From assembly GCF_024704835.1 (NCBI RefSeq), contig NZ_JAMXBE010000015.1, positions 1-64,000 of the forward strand: a stretch of DNA of 64,000 nt. The letters run 5' to 3'. Below the pieces are notes generated by a model, which made no database searches, was not told where the DNA came from, and saw only the letters and a program-made list of their open reading frames with translations. The DNA is from Parapedobacter tibetensis. Its GTDB lineage: Bacteria > Bacteroidota > Bacteroidia > Sphingobacteriales > Sphingobacteriaceae. Below, piece by piece: positions 36,915-46,294 of this stretch. The position numbers and the translations under genes were made by a program. Position 1 is the first letter of the stretch. Each line of letters begins with the position of its first letter.

Positions 36915-38031
36915 TGTTGTTGTTTGTTTTTAGCAGTACTCATGAATACTTCGCAGTCTATCGATCTACTACAACCCAAATACGGTTCAGGTATATTCCA
37001 TTGCTACGTAACATCACGTGGGAACGGTATACTTCCGCATCGGGACGGTTTACTTTGTGGTACACGTGGTGAAACGGCATGGCAAAATCGTATTCCGGGT
37101 GGCATAAACAGGCTTAAGATGCATGAAAATAGGCTTTTAATGCGCCGACCGCAAATGGTTCGGCGCCCGATAGGCATCGTTGTACGTCAAACGGGTCTGG
37201 GTTTTCGTGGAAGGGACATGCCGTGGGGTCGCACCTTTTTTCACTTGTTCGATATGTATTGTCCTTTTGATAAAAACCGGTTTGGTGTTAACTGACCTAA
37301 TATACTTTTTCGCTGGCAGGGAAAAGACGTGCCGTGGAACCGTATCTTCAGTAGTGCAAATAGACCCCAGATGTGCGTGCATTATTTCGTATGAGATATC
37401 TATTGCATCATAGATAAGTCGCGTGTGATCTAAATATGTGTGCATTGTTTTTGCATGAGCCGCAGGTACTCCCCTTTTGATTCATGCTGCATCGTTATGC
37501 TCGGATCCAATGCGCTTCGGATTGGGTACCGGATGCTGTCGCGGTGGCCCTATATTGCCTTTTCTGGGTATCGGGCGCTGCCGCTTGGAAATAGCTATCG
37601 GCTTTATCGGAGGTGCTTACTTTTTATGAGAATAGATACGGTTACACGCAAACCCGGTATTGTTTTCCAGCAACCCAGGATTGTTCCATTACGGCAACGG
37701 ATAGGTTTTGTTGGAGACAATACCGTTCCGCCGCAGAATCGTATTTCGTCACAGTGTTTGTTTTTTCCTATAAAGAATGTTGCGTAGCATTTACACGGAA
37801 GTGCTCACTTCCTGCACTGCATGGGCCATGTCACCGGGCGAGATGTGCCGGGGCCAAGAGTAAACGAGTATGGCTGGGCTACCATCGGGCCGGTTAGCCG
37901 GAAAACAATCCTGTTTGCCATATTTGCGGTATACCCTGCTTTAGCAAATTGATATTCCATGTCTTCCCGGTACGACTTCGTGCGTCGACCGCCCTTCCAC
38001 GCGTTACCGCTATTCAACCAGCCGACACCGG
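36915..38031. other. Gene-poor stretch with degenerate internal repeats
   Basis: No frame in this 1.1 kb looks like a functional protein: the longest frames are rich in R, Y, G and C and lack any fold pattern. Short units recur with drift. GTGCCGTGG or TGCCGTGG is followed by a CGTATC/CGCACC-like tail near 37213 and 37327. GGTACCGGATGCTGTCGC near 37526 is echoed by GGTATCGGGCGCTGCCGC near 37567. This suggests decayed repetitive DNA rather than plain spacer. Confidence 0.4.
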
Positions 38032-38265
38032 TATATTCGTTACGGGGATGGCGAGTTGCCGGTCACTGCCGGACGGATTGCCAAGGCCATGAAAGAATCC
38101 GCAGCGTACGTACACCCGAAGCCTACTCTTGAAGGGATGGAAGCCGCTTATGCGGATTACCAACCGAAAGCTGTCGAGGCAGCCATGGGAGGCCGTGTCT
38201 ACACCACTGCCGAGCGGGAAAGTAAACGTAGGCCGGCAGGCCTGTCGGTTGTTGTGGGCGCATGA
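38032..38265 (+). pseudogene. Fragment of a Bacteroidota hypothetical protein family
   Basis: The frame reads YIRYGDGELPVTAGRIAKAM, then a segment with YVHPKPTLEGMEAAYADY and a GGRVYTTAERESKRR end, before a stop. The order (Y-x-x-AEL start, AM, a FP/HP-P-PTL block, helix, then R-rich helix) is that of a family of about 200 residues often found in Bacteroidota. The stop and the frame change after KRR, with a better continuation in another frame (RQACRLLWAHDKVCF), indicate a frameshifted remnant. Confidence 0.4.
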
Positions 38266-38395
38266 CAAGGTGTGCTTTGGCATGGAAATGGTCCAGTACC
38301 TGTATGCCATGGGCGGCAAAAAAATAGTTATCAAACGTTGTCCAATTTTGAAAACTCGATTGTCATTAGACTTTAACAACAAAAAATTCAAAAAA

Positions 38396-38860
38396 ATGGA
38401 ACAAAGACTAAATTTCAACGAAACAGGAGTAGATGCTATGAAAGCGCTGTACAACATTGCAGTGCACTTGGGTAAATCGACTATCGAGAAAAACCTATTA
38501 GAACTGATTTATTTCAGGGTATCACAAATCAATGGCTGTGCGTTTTGCTTAGATATGCACTCGAAGGATCTACGGGCCAAAGGCGAAACAGAGCAACGCC
38601 TATATGCGCTAAGCAGTTGGCGGGAAACACCCTTCTATTCCGAAAAAGAACAGTCGGCATTAGCTTGGGCAGAAACCCTTACACAACTTAATAACGGGCT
38701 TTTACCTGATGACATCTATGCCGAAGCAGGCAAACATTTTACCGAAAAAGAATTAGTAGATTTGACCTTGGCCGTTACGACGATCAACACCTACAATCGA
38801 TTCAATATTGCCTTTGGTGCACCGGTGGGCACTTACAGGGTTGGACAATTTGGAGGTTAG
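38396..38860 (+). CDS. Carboxymuconolactone decarboxylase / AhpD-like family protein
   Basis: From ATG 38396 (MEQRLNFNETGVDAMKALYN) this is a 154-residue helical protein of the AhpD-like class. The redox/proton-relay motif is in NGCAFCLDMHSKDLR, the CxxC-x3-H arrangement of peroxidase-associated members. The C-terminal half has LVDLTLAVTTINTYNRFNIA. These proteins reduce peroxides or act as disulfide partners. It is followed after 39 bases by the YCII protein and then the sigma factor on the same strand, so it belongs to that stress-type operon. Confidence 0.9.
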   Translation: MEQRLNFNETGVDAMKALYNIAVHLGKSTIEKNLLELIYFRVSQINGCAFCLDMHSKDLRAKGETEQRLYALSSWRETPFYSEKEQSALAWAETLTQLNNGLLPDDIYAEAGKHFTEKELVDLTLAVTTINTYNRFNIAFGAPVGTYRVGQFGG

Positions 38861-38899
38861 GAAAGCGATAGTAAAAGATTAACAATTAGAATTAATAAA

Positions 38900-39256
38900 A
38901 TGACTGAGTTCTTATTAGTGTTCCGTAGGGACAATACAACAAAGGAAGAGCAACCCTCCCCAGAACAAATGCAAGCAGCAATAAAACCTTGGCAGGACTG
39001 GATAGGAGGAATTGCAGCTCAAAACAAATTAGTTAGGCCTCCGCAAAGATGGAGCGCGGAAGGCAAAGTTGTAAGGGCAAACAACCTGGTCACAGACGGA
39101 CCCTATGCCGAGATCAAAGAATCAATAGGCGGCTTAATTTTTGTGAGGGCAGCTGATTTTGACGAAGCGGTAGAAATCGCAAAAGGTTGCCCAGTTTTAG
39201 CATGGGGAGGAAATGTTGAAGTGAGGATGGCCGTTTCACCTGCGGAAAACAGTTAA
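38900..39256 (+). CDS. YCII-related (DGPF-type) protein
   Basis: A 118-residue YCII/DGPF domain protein. It opens with EFLLVFRRD; the family motif appears as NLVTDGPYAEIKESIGGLIF, and the end is CPVLAWGGNVEVRM. DGPF proteins are commonly encoded beside ECF42-group sigma factors and are thought to work with them, as here (sigma factor 46 bases downstream). No enzymatic reaction is established for this subgroup. Confidence 0.9.
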   Translation: MTEFLLVFRRDNTTKEEQPSPEQMQAAIKPWQDWIGGIAAQNKLVRPPQRWSAEGKVVRANNLVTDGPYAEIKESIGGLIFVRAADFDEAVEIAKGCPVLAWGGNVEVRMAVSPAENS

Positions 39257-39261
39257 AATAG

Positions 39262-39293
39262 CGGATGCCTTTGCGCTTATGCAAAGGCATCCG
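39262..39293. promoter_or_regulatory. Hairpin between the YCII and sigma-factor genes
   Basis: CGGATGCCTTTGC (39262-39274) and GCAAAGGCATCCG (39281-39293) pair perfectly around a 6-base loop. A short TTT follows. It could be a weak terminator or an attenuator, and it argues against the ATG at 39279, which lies in the loop, as the start of the sigma factor. Confidence 0.5.
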
Positions 39294-39302
39294 TTTCAAG
39301 TT

Positions 39303-40559
39303 ATGGAAGAGGAAGCGCTTTTACCGCATTTATTCAGGACCGAGTATCGAAAAATGGTTTCGGTACTTTGTTATCTGTTTGGCATTAAACACCTAGAAAT
39401 TGCTGAAGATATCGTCAGCGATACATTTCTTTCGGCAACGGAATTATGGGGCATGGATAAACCCCCTGAAAACCCAACTGCCTGGCTTTATACCGTTGCT
39501 AAAAATAAGACCAAAAACTACCTGAAACGAAATGCTCTTTTTGAGCAAAAGCTTGCGAAAGAAATAACATACACGGCAAACGAAGCTGATGAAATTGAGA
39601 TTGACTTATCGGAAAAAAATATTAACGATAGTCAACTGGCTATGATGTTTACGGTTTGTAATCCATGTATATCGGTCGAAGCGCAAGTTGCCCTTGCCTT
39701 AAATTTGCTTTGCGGTTTTGGCATACAGGAGATCGCAGACGCATTTTTAACCAACAAGGAAGTAGTTTATAAAAGGATAAGTCGGGCGAAAGAAAAATTA
39801 AAATCGGCAAACATAAAAATCGCACAACCTTCGATTTCTGCGATCGACGAACGGCTGGAAAGCGTCTTGACAACCTTATACCTATTGTTCAACGGGGGCT
39901 ATTATTCTGTTTCACAAAACACCACACTGCGCAAGGACCTTTGTGCCGAGGCGATGCGACTAACCTATTTGCTGGTAGAAAACGAACAGACAAATACCCC
40001 TGCCGTAAATGCCTTGCTAGCTTTGATGTGTTTTCATTCCTCACGATTTGACGCACGACTCACTGATAATGGGGAAATCATTCTATATGAAGATCAGGAC
40101 GAAACACGTTGGAATAGCGCACTCATTGAAAAGGGCACCTATTTTTTAAACCAAGCTGCTACAGGAAATCGAGTATCAAAATACCATTTAGAGGCAGGGA
40201 TTGCTTATTGGCATACACACAAAGAAGACACCAATGAGAAGTGGGAAAATATCCTGCAACTTTACAATCAATTGCTGCAAATCGAATATTCACCTATAGC
40301 TGCATTGAACAGAACTTTTGCGCTTTCAAAAGCCAATGGAAAAAAGACAGCCATTAGGGAGGCGGAAAAGCTTAAGCTTACAGATAATCACTTCTATTAT
40401 TCACTATTGGGTAGTCTCTACATCAACTTGGATAGTGCACAAGCCTTGCAACATTTTCAAACCGCTTTTAAGCTTGCAAATTCAATCGCTGACAAGGCGA
40501 CCATCAGAAAAAACATCGACTGGTTGATTACCGAGAAAACTGTTGCTAACAATAAATAG
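39303..40559 (+). CDS. ECF42-like RNA polymerase sigma factor with C-terminal extension
   Basis: A 418-residue protein from ATG 39303 (MEEEALLPHLF). The sigma2 region (about 10-80, HLEIAEDIVSDTFLSATELW) and sigma4 region (about 115-170, LCGFGIQEIADAFLTNKEVV then RISRAKEKL) are followed by a 240-residue helical extension of TPR type (LYLLFNGGYYSVSQ, ALNRTFALSKANG, HFYYSLLGSLYINLD). This long extension with a DGPF neighbour is the mark of the ECF42 group, in which no anti-sigma factor is used and the extension governs activity. What signal it reads is unknown. Confidence 0.9.
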   Translation: MEEEALLPHLFRTEYRKMVSVLCYLFGIKHLEIAEDIVSDTFLSATELWGMDKPPENPTAWLYTVAKNKTKNYLKRNALFEQKLAKEITYTANEADEIEIDLSEKNINDSQLAMMFTVCNPCISVEAQVALALNLLCGFGIQEIADAFLTNKEVVYKRISRAKEKLKSANIKIAQPSISAIDERLESVLTTLYLLFNGGYYSVSQNTTLRKDLCAEAMRLTYLLVENEQTNTPAVNALLALMCFHSSRFDARLTDNGEIILYEDQDETRWNSALIEKGTYFLNQAATGNRVSKYHLEAGIAYWHTHKEDTNEKWENILQLYNQLLQIEYSPIAALNRTFALSKANGKKTAIREAEKLKLTDNHFYYSLLGSLYINLDSAQALQHFQTAFKLANSIADKATIRKNIDWLITEKTVANNK

Positions 40560-40590
40560 AAAACTAAAAATCGTGACAAAGGTGCATATT

Positions 40591-41136
40591 TTATACGGTC
40601 ACACTATCCACGTTTACGCTGTGTGCTTTCCGTTTCAACAATAACGCGCTGATCAATGAAATTACCAATCCCAGTGGGAATACCTCAGAATAAGTGATCA
40701 GTACCACCATCACCGGATTTTTGTACAGGTCCTTGAACTTGGCCATTTCTTCAGTCTTTTTGGCCAATTCGGTGGGATTGGCACCATCAGATTCGGCGTT
40801 GCGAAGCACATAGTCTGTATACTTATCCATGAAATCAGGGATAAAGCCATAGTAGTAAACTAACCACACCAGCACATAGATGGTGGAGGCCACCAAGGTG
40901 ATGTATAGCCCTGTTTTGAAGGCTTTGCCAAAGGAAATGATACCATTGAGGTACTTGTTCCGGTAGTTTCGTATACCAACGAAAATGAACGAGAATGCGA
41001 CGATCATCGCCGCATAGCCTGCGATATCGTTGCCTTTGAAATCTTCACTATGGTAGCATAAATTGACGGAATACACCATCATTCCGGTGATAATCAATCC
41101 CGATATCAGTCCGAATACAATTACATTTTTCTTCAT
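40591..41136 (-). CDS. DUF4199 family membrane protein
   Basis: A 181-residue membrane protein of the Bacteroidota-specific DUF4199 family. There are four hydrophobic segments (about residues 5-25, 38-56, 73-95 and 143-166), an extracytoplasmic helical stretch with MDKYTDYVLRNAE between the third and fourth, and a short charged tail. No role is established. It is the only minus-strand gene between the sigma factor (convergent, 31 bases between stops) and the LuxR-type gene upstream. Confidence 0.88.
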   Translation of the reverse strand: MKKNVIVFGLISGLIITGMMVYSVNLCYHSEDFKGNDIAGYAAMIVAFSFIFVGIRNYRNKYLNGIISFGKAFKTGLYITLVASTIYVLVWLVYYYGFIPDFMDKYTDYVLRNAESDGANPTELAKKTEEMAKFKDLYKNPVMVVLITYSEVFPLGLVISLISALLLKRKAHSVNVDSVTV

Positions 41137-41248
41137 CTTTAAAGGCTGTTATTTGGTGTAAAGATGAGCGATTCGTTCCATGTTTTATTCATACTTTTGG
41201 GTGATTTCAGCAATTAGCTAGTTATTCACCCTTAAGGATGACCCATCG

Positions 41249-41722
41249 TTAGGGAATGATACCTAGCTTCTTACCCATATCTACCGCTTGAGTCCGACGT
41301 TTCACGTCCATCTTTTCAAAAATCCGCGAATTATGTGTTTTCACGGTATTCAATGAGACAAATAGCCTGGCTGCGATTTCTTGGTTGCTCAATCCTTCCG
41401 CCATTAACCTCAATACTTCCAATTCCCGAACGCTCAAACCGAGCTGTACAAGTGCTTTTTCATTTAAGGTGAAAGTCTCTTGGTTCTGTACATGGATTTC
41501 CTTTTCTATGATGACAATTCGCTCCTTAGGTTTGGTCAATTTCAAGGCAAGCCATATCCCTAGTACCGTAAAGATAATGGCAATGGCGCCCACATAGATT
41601 TCGAAATAGTGGTCAATAATGACGAGACGTAGCTTAATCCATTGCAATAAAAACAACAGCATTGCCAGCGAAATGCCGTAAAGTAAGGGTATCTTATATT
41701 TGGTAATGAATTTTGTAGGCAT
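41249..41722 (-). CDS. Membrane-anchored LuxR-type HTH protein
   Basis: From ATG 41722 (MPTKFITKYKIPLLYGI) this is a 157-residue protein. Two membrane helices come first (about 10-32 and 41-63). A short linker leads to a LuxR/GerE HTH domain at the C-terminus (LSVRELEVLRLMAEGLSNQE then VSLNTVKTHNSRIFEKM). There is no receiver. Such one-step membrane-bound regulators exist in Bacteroidota; the signal is unknown. Frame extension to 41800 adds residues that overlap the neighbour's leader and is not preferred. Confidence 0.85.
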   Translation of the reverse strand: MPTKFITKYKIPLLYGISLAMLLFLLQWIKLRLVIIDHYFEIYVGAIAIIFTVLGIWLALKLTKPKERIVIIEKEIHVQNQETFTLNEKALVQLGLSVRELEVLRLMAEGLSNQEIAARLFVSLNTVKTHNSRIFEKMDVKRRTQAVDMGKKLGIIP

Positions 41723-41825
41723 CTTTTCAACAGCTACCGAAAACAAACTTATGAAAATATGTGGACTTACAAAGATACTGAGGTTTTTGTCAGCAGTCAT
41801 TAATCAATTTTTACTATCTTCCCGC

Positions 41826-42713
41826 ATGTTTCTGTCCCAACCCATTGTCCAGGCCTTGGAAGCCGCCATTAAAGGGGTGGTGCCAAATGATTACCAGATC
41901 AAGTCCATAGTGTCAGTTTCCGGTGGTGATATCAATCGTGCATACCACATCAAAACCCAATCGGGCCAATATTTCGTAAAGGTCAATGATGCTAATCGGG
42001 CCATCCAACTATTTTTGGCCGAATCAAAAGGGTTAATGTTGCTACGGGAATCGTCGTCCAGCGTCAATGCCCCGCATACATTCACCGTAGGTCAAGCCCA
42101 TGGCGACACTTTCATTCTCATGGAATGGATAGACATGGGAAGCAAAAATGATGCAGGCAGCCAAGCGTTATTGGGCCGCATGGTGGCTGCACTGCACCGT
42201 CATCATGCGAACGACTTCGGCCTCGATCACGACAACTTTATTGGTAGCTTGCTACAAATCAATACCCAATCGGCTGATTGGACAGATTTTTTTATCCAAC
42301 AGCGACTGCAAAAGCAATTGGATATAGCACAAAAGCAGTTACTCAATACCAGTTTGCAGCGGCAGTTCGATCAATTGTTCGCCCGCTTGGATACGCTTTA
42401 TCCCCAAGAACCCCCATCCTTACTGCATGGTGACCTATGGGGTGGCAACTACCTAATAGGCACAAATGGCCAACCTGTATTAATCGATCCGGCGGTATAT
42501 TATGGGCACCGTGAAATGGATATCGCCATGACCAAGCTATTCGGCGGCTTTTCACAACGGTTTTATGCGGCTTATCATGAGGATTATCCTTTGCAGGATG
42601 ACTGGGAAACACGTATTGACCTTTGGAACCTCTATCCCTTACTGGTGCATTTCAACCTGTTTGGCGGCGGTTACCTTAGTCAGTTAAAAAATTGCCTGAA
42701 GCAGTATATATAA
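41826..42713 (+). CDS. Fructosamine kinase family protein
   Basis: A 295-residue protein starting at ATG 41826 (MFLSQPIVQALEAAIKG). It has the aminoglycoside-phosphotransferase fold: a nucleotide-binding lobe with FFVKVNDA-like FVKVN, VSGGDINRAY, LMEWIDMG and ANDFGLDHDNFIGS. The catalytic loop is LLHGDLWGGNYLIG and the metal Asp is in LIDPAVYYGHREMDIAM. Fructosamine kinases phosphorylate sugar adducts on amines and so allow protein deglycation. It stands divergent from the LuxR-type gene and converges with the Rieske gene. Confidence 0.93.
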   Translation: MFLSQPIVQALEAAIKGVVPNDYQIKSIVSVSGGDINRAYHIKTQSGQYFVKVNDANRAIQLFLAESKGLMLLRESSSSVNAPHTFTVGQAHGDTFILMEWIDMGSKNDAGSQALLGRMVAALHRHHANDFGLDHDNFIGSLLQINTQSADWTDFFIQQRLQKQLDIAQKQLLNTSLQRQFDQLFARLDTLYPQEPPSLLHGDLWGGNYLIGTNGQPVLIDPAVYYGHREMDIAMTKLFGGFSQRFYAAYHEDYPLQDDWETRIDLWNLYPLLVHFNLFGGGYLSQLKNCLKQYI

Positions 42714-42721
42714 AAGGTTTT

Positions 42722-43051
42722 TTAAAATAACCTGGTCAACCAGCTTTCTTCCAGACCGATAAACCATCCTTCAGGCCTTTGCTCAAGTGGGTACACGTGT
42801 ATGTAATCGCCCTGCCCCTCGTCGCCTTTGCCACTTTCCAAATCAAAGGCGTGCCGATGGTATGGACAAATTAGCCTACCCTTTTCACACCATCCTCCGG
42901 AAAGATCGGCTCCAGCATGCGGGCAACGTACTGAAGTCGCATATAACTTATCGTCATGGCGGATGATGCAGACATTCTTGCTGTCTATCCTTGCTTTCCG
43001 GATACCATCTGTTTGGGGGATGGATGAGTTTTCTATTTTTACCCATTTCAT
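42722..43051 (-). CDS. Rieske [2Fe-2S] ferredoxin-like protein
   Basis: A 109-residue stand-alone Rieske protein. The cluster ligands are visible in CPHAGADLSGG and CPYHRHAFDLESG (Cys-x-His and Cys-x2-His). It resembles the small subunits and ferredoxins that pass electrons to oxygenases or nitrite reductases, but no oxygenase gene is nearby, so the partner is unknown. No signal peptide; cytoplasmic. The gene ends 9 bases from the end of the convergent fructosamine kinase gene. Confidence 0.92.
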   Translation of the reverse strand: MKWVKIENSSIPQTDGIRKARIDSKNVCIIRHDDKLYATSVRCPHAGADLSGGWCEKGRLICPYHRHAFDLESGKGDEGQGDYIHVYPLEQRPEGWFIGLEESWLTRLF

Positions 43052-43174
43052 GGTATTCCAAAAATAAGAGTTCTTGTCTCATTATTATTATAAACCTTCT
43101 ATCGCCTCTTTTTAAGCCAATTACTCACCACAGTTTTTATTCAAATGTCGTTCGTGAATACCATGCATTTTATC

Positions 43175-43182
43175 TAAGTTTG
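43175..43182 (+). promoter_or_regulatory. -7 promoter element of ychF
   Basis: TAAGTTTG in the context TTTATCTAAGTTTG lies 26 bases ahead of the start at 43209. The upstream element is weak (TTCG near 43151). Confidence 0.5.
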
Positions 43183-43208
43183 CACCGTTTTATAAAAATC
43201 CAGACTTC

Positions 43209-44309
43209 ATGGCATTACAATGCGGCATCGTAGGCCTACCCAATGTAGGTAAATCCACGTTATTCAACTGCCTTTCCAACGCAAAAGCGCAGGCAGCCAA
43301 TTTTCCCTTTTGTACCATCGAACCCAATGTGGGGGTCATTACTGTACCGGATGAACGGTTGAATAAGCTGGCAGAATTGGTAATCCCACAGCGGGTGGTA
43401 CCCAATACGATTGAAATCGTTGACATCGCCGGCTTGGTGAAAGGTGCGAGCAAAGGCGAAGGCTTGGGAAACCAATTCCTTGGGAATATCCGCAATACAG
43501 ATGCCATCATCCATGTATTGCGTTGTTTTGATGATGGCAATGTGGTACACGTTGATGGATCTGTAGATCCCGTGCGTGACAAGGAAATCATCGATACGGA
43601 ATTACAATTGAAAGACCTGGATTCGGTGACCAAACGCCTCCAAAAGGTAGAAAAGCAGGCTAAAACCGGGGGAGATAAGGAAGCGAAGCGGAGCTACGAA
43701 ATCTTATCTGTAGTGAAAAACCATTTGGAATCTGGCAAATCAGCCCGTACAGCGCCTATTTCAAAGGAGGATTTTGAATTTATCGATGACTTGGCGTTAC
43801 TTACCGTAAAACCCATCCTATACGTCTGCAACGTGGATGAGGCATCAGTCAATACAGGCAACACCTATGTGGACCGGGTGCGTGAAGCCATCAAAGACGA
43901 GGATGCTGAATTACTGGTCATTTCCGCGCAGATTGAATCGGAAATCGCACAACTGGAAAGCTATGAGGAGCGCCAGCTTTTCTTGGAAGACCTTGGCCTC
44001 AACGAATCGGGTGTGAACAAGCTCATCCGTGTAGCTTATAAACTGCTGAAACTCGCCACCTACTTTACGGCTGGCGTACAGGAAGTACGTGCGTGGACCA
44101 TCGAAAATGGGTTTACCGCCCCTCAAGCTGCGGGTGTAATCCATACGGATTTTGAAAAGGGGTTTATTCGTGCCGAAGTTATCAAATATGAGGATTTCAT
44201 CAAATACGGCTCAGAAGCCGCGGTAAAGGAAGCAGGCAAGATGGGTGTAGAAGGTAAGGGCTATATTGTGCAAGATGGGGATATCATGCATTTCCGATTC
44301 AATGTATAG
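43209..44309 (+). CDS. ychF: Redox-regulated ATPase/GTPase YchF
   Basis: A 366-residue Obg-family P-loop protein. Motifs: Walker A GLPNVGKSTLFNCLSNAKAQ, switch FPFCTIEPNVG, G3 DIAGLVKGASKGEGLGNQFL, and the altered G4 YVCNVDE that makes YchF prefer ATP. A helical insert (about 130-190) and the C-terminal TGS domain (DFEKGFIRAEVIKYEDFIKY) complete it. Length is normal for the family. It associates with ribosomes and affects stress responses. It is a housekeeping gene. Confidence 0.97.
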   Translation: MALQCGIVGLPNVGKSTLFNCLSNAKAQAANFPFCTIEPNVGVITVPDERLNKLAELVIPQRVVPNTIEIVDIAGLVKGASKGEGLGNQFLGNIRNTDAIIHVLRCFDDGNVVHVDGSVDPVRDKEIIDTELQLKDLDSVTKRLQKVEKQAKTGGDKEAKRSYEILSVVKNHLESGKSARTAPISKEDFEFIDDLALLTVKPILYVCNVDEASVNTGNTYVDRVREAIKDEDAELLVISAQIESEIAQLESYEERQLFLEDLGLNESGVNKLIRVAYKLLKLATYFTAGVQEVRAWTIENGFTAPQAAGVIHTDFEKGFIRAEVIKYEDFIKYGSEAAVKEAGKMGVEGKGYIVQDGDIMHFRFNV

Positions 44310-44347
44310 CTTTGTATAGCTCTGCATACAGCTTGATGTAAATATAC

Positions 44348-46081
44348 CTATCCAAACAAGAGTTTAATCCCGAGCATCCATACCAAAATAGCTGAGCCAA
44401 CTAGGCCTAGCACTTTTGCCAATGCCGTAGTGAGGCCAATAACGGCTTTTTTACGACTATTAATAGGCCATACCCCTATAGGATTTACTTGTTCCTGAAA
44501 TGTTTTAAGTACAGTTTCATTAGTGGGTTTGCCAAAAGTCATACCAACAACCATACCGACCAAACTGGCCAACGATGTATAGATAAGTTGTGCTTCAAAT
44601 GGAATATCAAGGAAAAATACGACTAGCAATGCGGTAATCAACCCAAATCCCATACTTGCCAGCTCGGCCGTGGCGTTGACTCTCCACCAAAGCCAACGCA
44701 ATGCTGTAGGAATACCCAATGCTGCACCAATGAACGCTACCCACCGCCATGCCTGTTCAATGGTATTAATTTGAAAACTCACCAAGATAGCCATACAAGC
44801 AAATCCCAGCACAGCCAATCGGGCTGCCCAGAATTTTTGGCGTTCGGTTGCCTTTGGATGTAACCGCAGGAAGATATCGTTTACCACGTATGAAGCGCCC
44901 CAGTTAAAATGTGTATCTACCGTACTCATAAAGGCTCCTAAAAGGCTGACAATAACCAACCCCAATACTCCTGAAGGCAACAATTCACCCATTAGCACGG
45001 AATAGGCCAGCTCTCGGTCAGCCGTCCCGTCTTTTACCATTAATGGATAGGCACTTTCCTCACCGAGTGGTATAAGCACCAATGCGGCAATAGCTACAAT
45101 AAACCAGGGCCATACACGTACAAAATATTGCCAAAATATAAAAAGCAAAGCTGCCTTCTTTGCATGTTTTTCGTCTTTGGTGGTGCTGAGCCGTTGCATG
45201 GTGAACCCTCCCCCGTCGGAAGGCACATTAGCATACGACTGCACCAATAGGTACATGCCAAACATAAAGGCTCCCATTCCAATCGCTTGTAACCATCCGT
45301 CACCGGCGGCGGGAAAAAATGTTAAGAACTCATGATCCTCACCATATAGGGAAGTCAACCCTGATTGGATGCCTGATTTTCCGCCTACCGCCTTCCATGC
45401 GGTAACAGCAAACCATATACTCCCAATTATTCCGATGGCAAACTGAATTAAATCGGTAAAGATAACCCCTCGTATACCACCAAGGGAAGCATAAAAAGTA
45501 ACGATGGCGATGAGGGCAAAAATGGTCAATACATCGCTTGGGGAACCTAACGCCGATTCCCCGGGCATAAAATTTCCAACGATAGCCACCAATCCAGGCG
45601 TCCATTCCTCCCAGTGGAAAAATGGCTCTACAATCTTGCCCATGGCACGCAACACCCAGCCCAAAATGATGGCATTATAGACAAACCCATACAGGGTGGC
45701 CCGAAACCACCGTAACATGGAAGCCGTCTTCCCTGAATACCGCAATGCGATGAATTGGGCATCTGTTATTACCCCGCTACTGCGCCACATGCGAGCAAAG
45801 ATGATTGCCACGGCCGCGTGCACTGCAATCCACGACATCCACACCCAGTTGCCCGATAATCCCCTGGCGGCCACGATACCGGTAATCGCCAGCGGTGTGT
45901 CTGCTGCAAATGTGGTGGCTGCGATGGATGTACCGGCCCACCACCAAGGGAGAGACCTATCGGCAAGGAAATAGCTTTCCATACTGGTGCCAGCCTTTTC
46001 CTTTACCCAAAAACCCACCCCTATTGCGAACAATAAATAACATGCTATGAGCAACCAATCAATAAATTGAAGCGACATCAT
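44348..46081 (-). CDS. Sodium:solute symporter family protein
   Basis: A 577-residue membrane protein of the SSF family with about 13-14 helices. Typical text includes WLLIACYLLFAIGVGFWVKE at the start, SLPWWWAGTSIAATTFAADT and LPSGVLGLVIVSLLGAFMST in the middle, with the sodium-site residues in the STVDTHFNWGASYVVNDIF region. It takes up a small solute with sodium. The solute cannot be told; members with this start sometimes act in sugar or amino-acid uptake. It stands alone, converging on ychF. Confidence 0.93.
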   Translation of the reverse strand: MMSLQFIDWLLIACYLLFAIGVGFWVKEKAGTSMESYFLADRSLPWWWAGTSIAATTFAADTPLAITGIVAARGLSGNWVWMSWIAVHAAVAIIFARMWRSSGVITDAQFIALRYSGKTASMLRWFRATLYGFVYNAIILGWVLRAMGKIVEPFFHWEEWTPGLVAIVGNFMPGESALGSPSDVLTIFALIAIVTFYASLGGIRGVIFTDLIQFAIGIIGSIWFAVTAWKAVGGKSGIQSGLTSLYGEDHEFLTFFPAAGDGWLQAIGMGAFMFGMYLLVQSYANVPSDGGGFTMQRLSTTKDEKHAKKAALLFIFWQYFVRVWPWFIVAIAALVLIPLGEESAYPLMVKDGTADRELAYSVLMGELLPSGVLGLVIVSLLGAFMSTVDTHFNWGASYVVNDIFLRLHPKATERQKFWAARLAVLGFACMAILVSFQINTIEQAWRWVAFIGAALGIPTALRWLWWRVNATAELASMGFGLITALLVVFFLDIPFEAQLIYTSLASLVGMVVGMTFGKPTNETVLKTFQEQVNPIGVWPINSRKKAVIGLTTALAKVLGLVGSAILVWMLGIKLLFG

Positions 46082-46294
46082 TAAATAACTGGATTTATGC
46101 GATGAAAACCAATCGCAGCGAAGTAGGCAAATTTATAAATAATAATTTAATCAAAAACCTCATCGGTTTATCGCGGACGCACGGCAAACCTAAGAAGCAT
46201 CGCTTGCGACGTGAGCTTTAGCGGTTTTGCGCCTTCGCGAGAAAACAGAAAACTGCCATGCATCCATAGGAATCACTTAATAAAGCCCGGTCTG

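Noticed and set aside
37137-37445. Frames on both strands in the gene-poor stretch
   Set aside because: They have no fold pattern, no plausible start site and conflict with each other.
43190-43633. 147-codon minus frame opposite ychF
   Set aside because: ychF is unmistakable on the plus strand; the minus frame is its complement.
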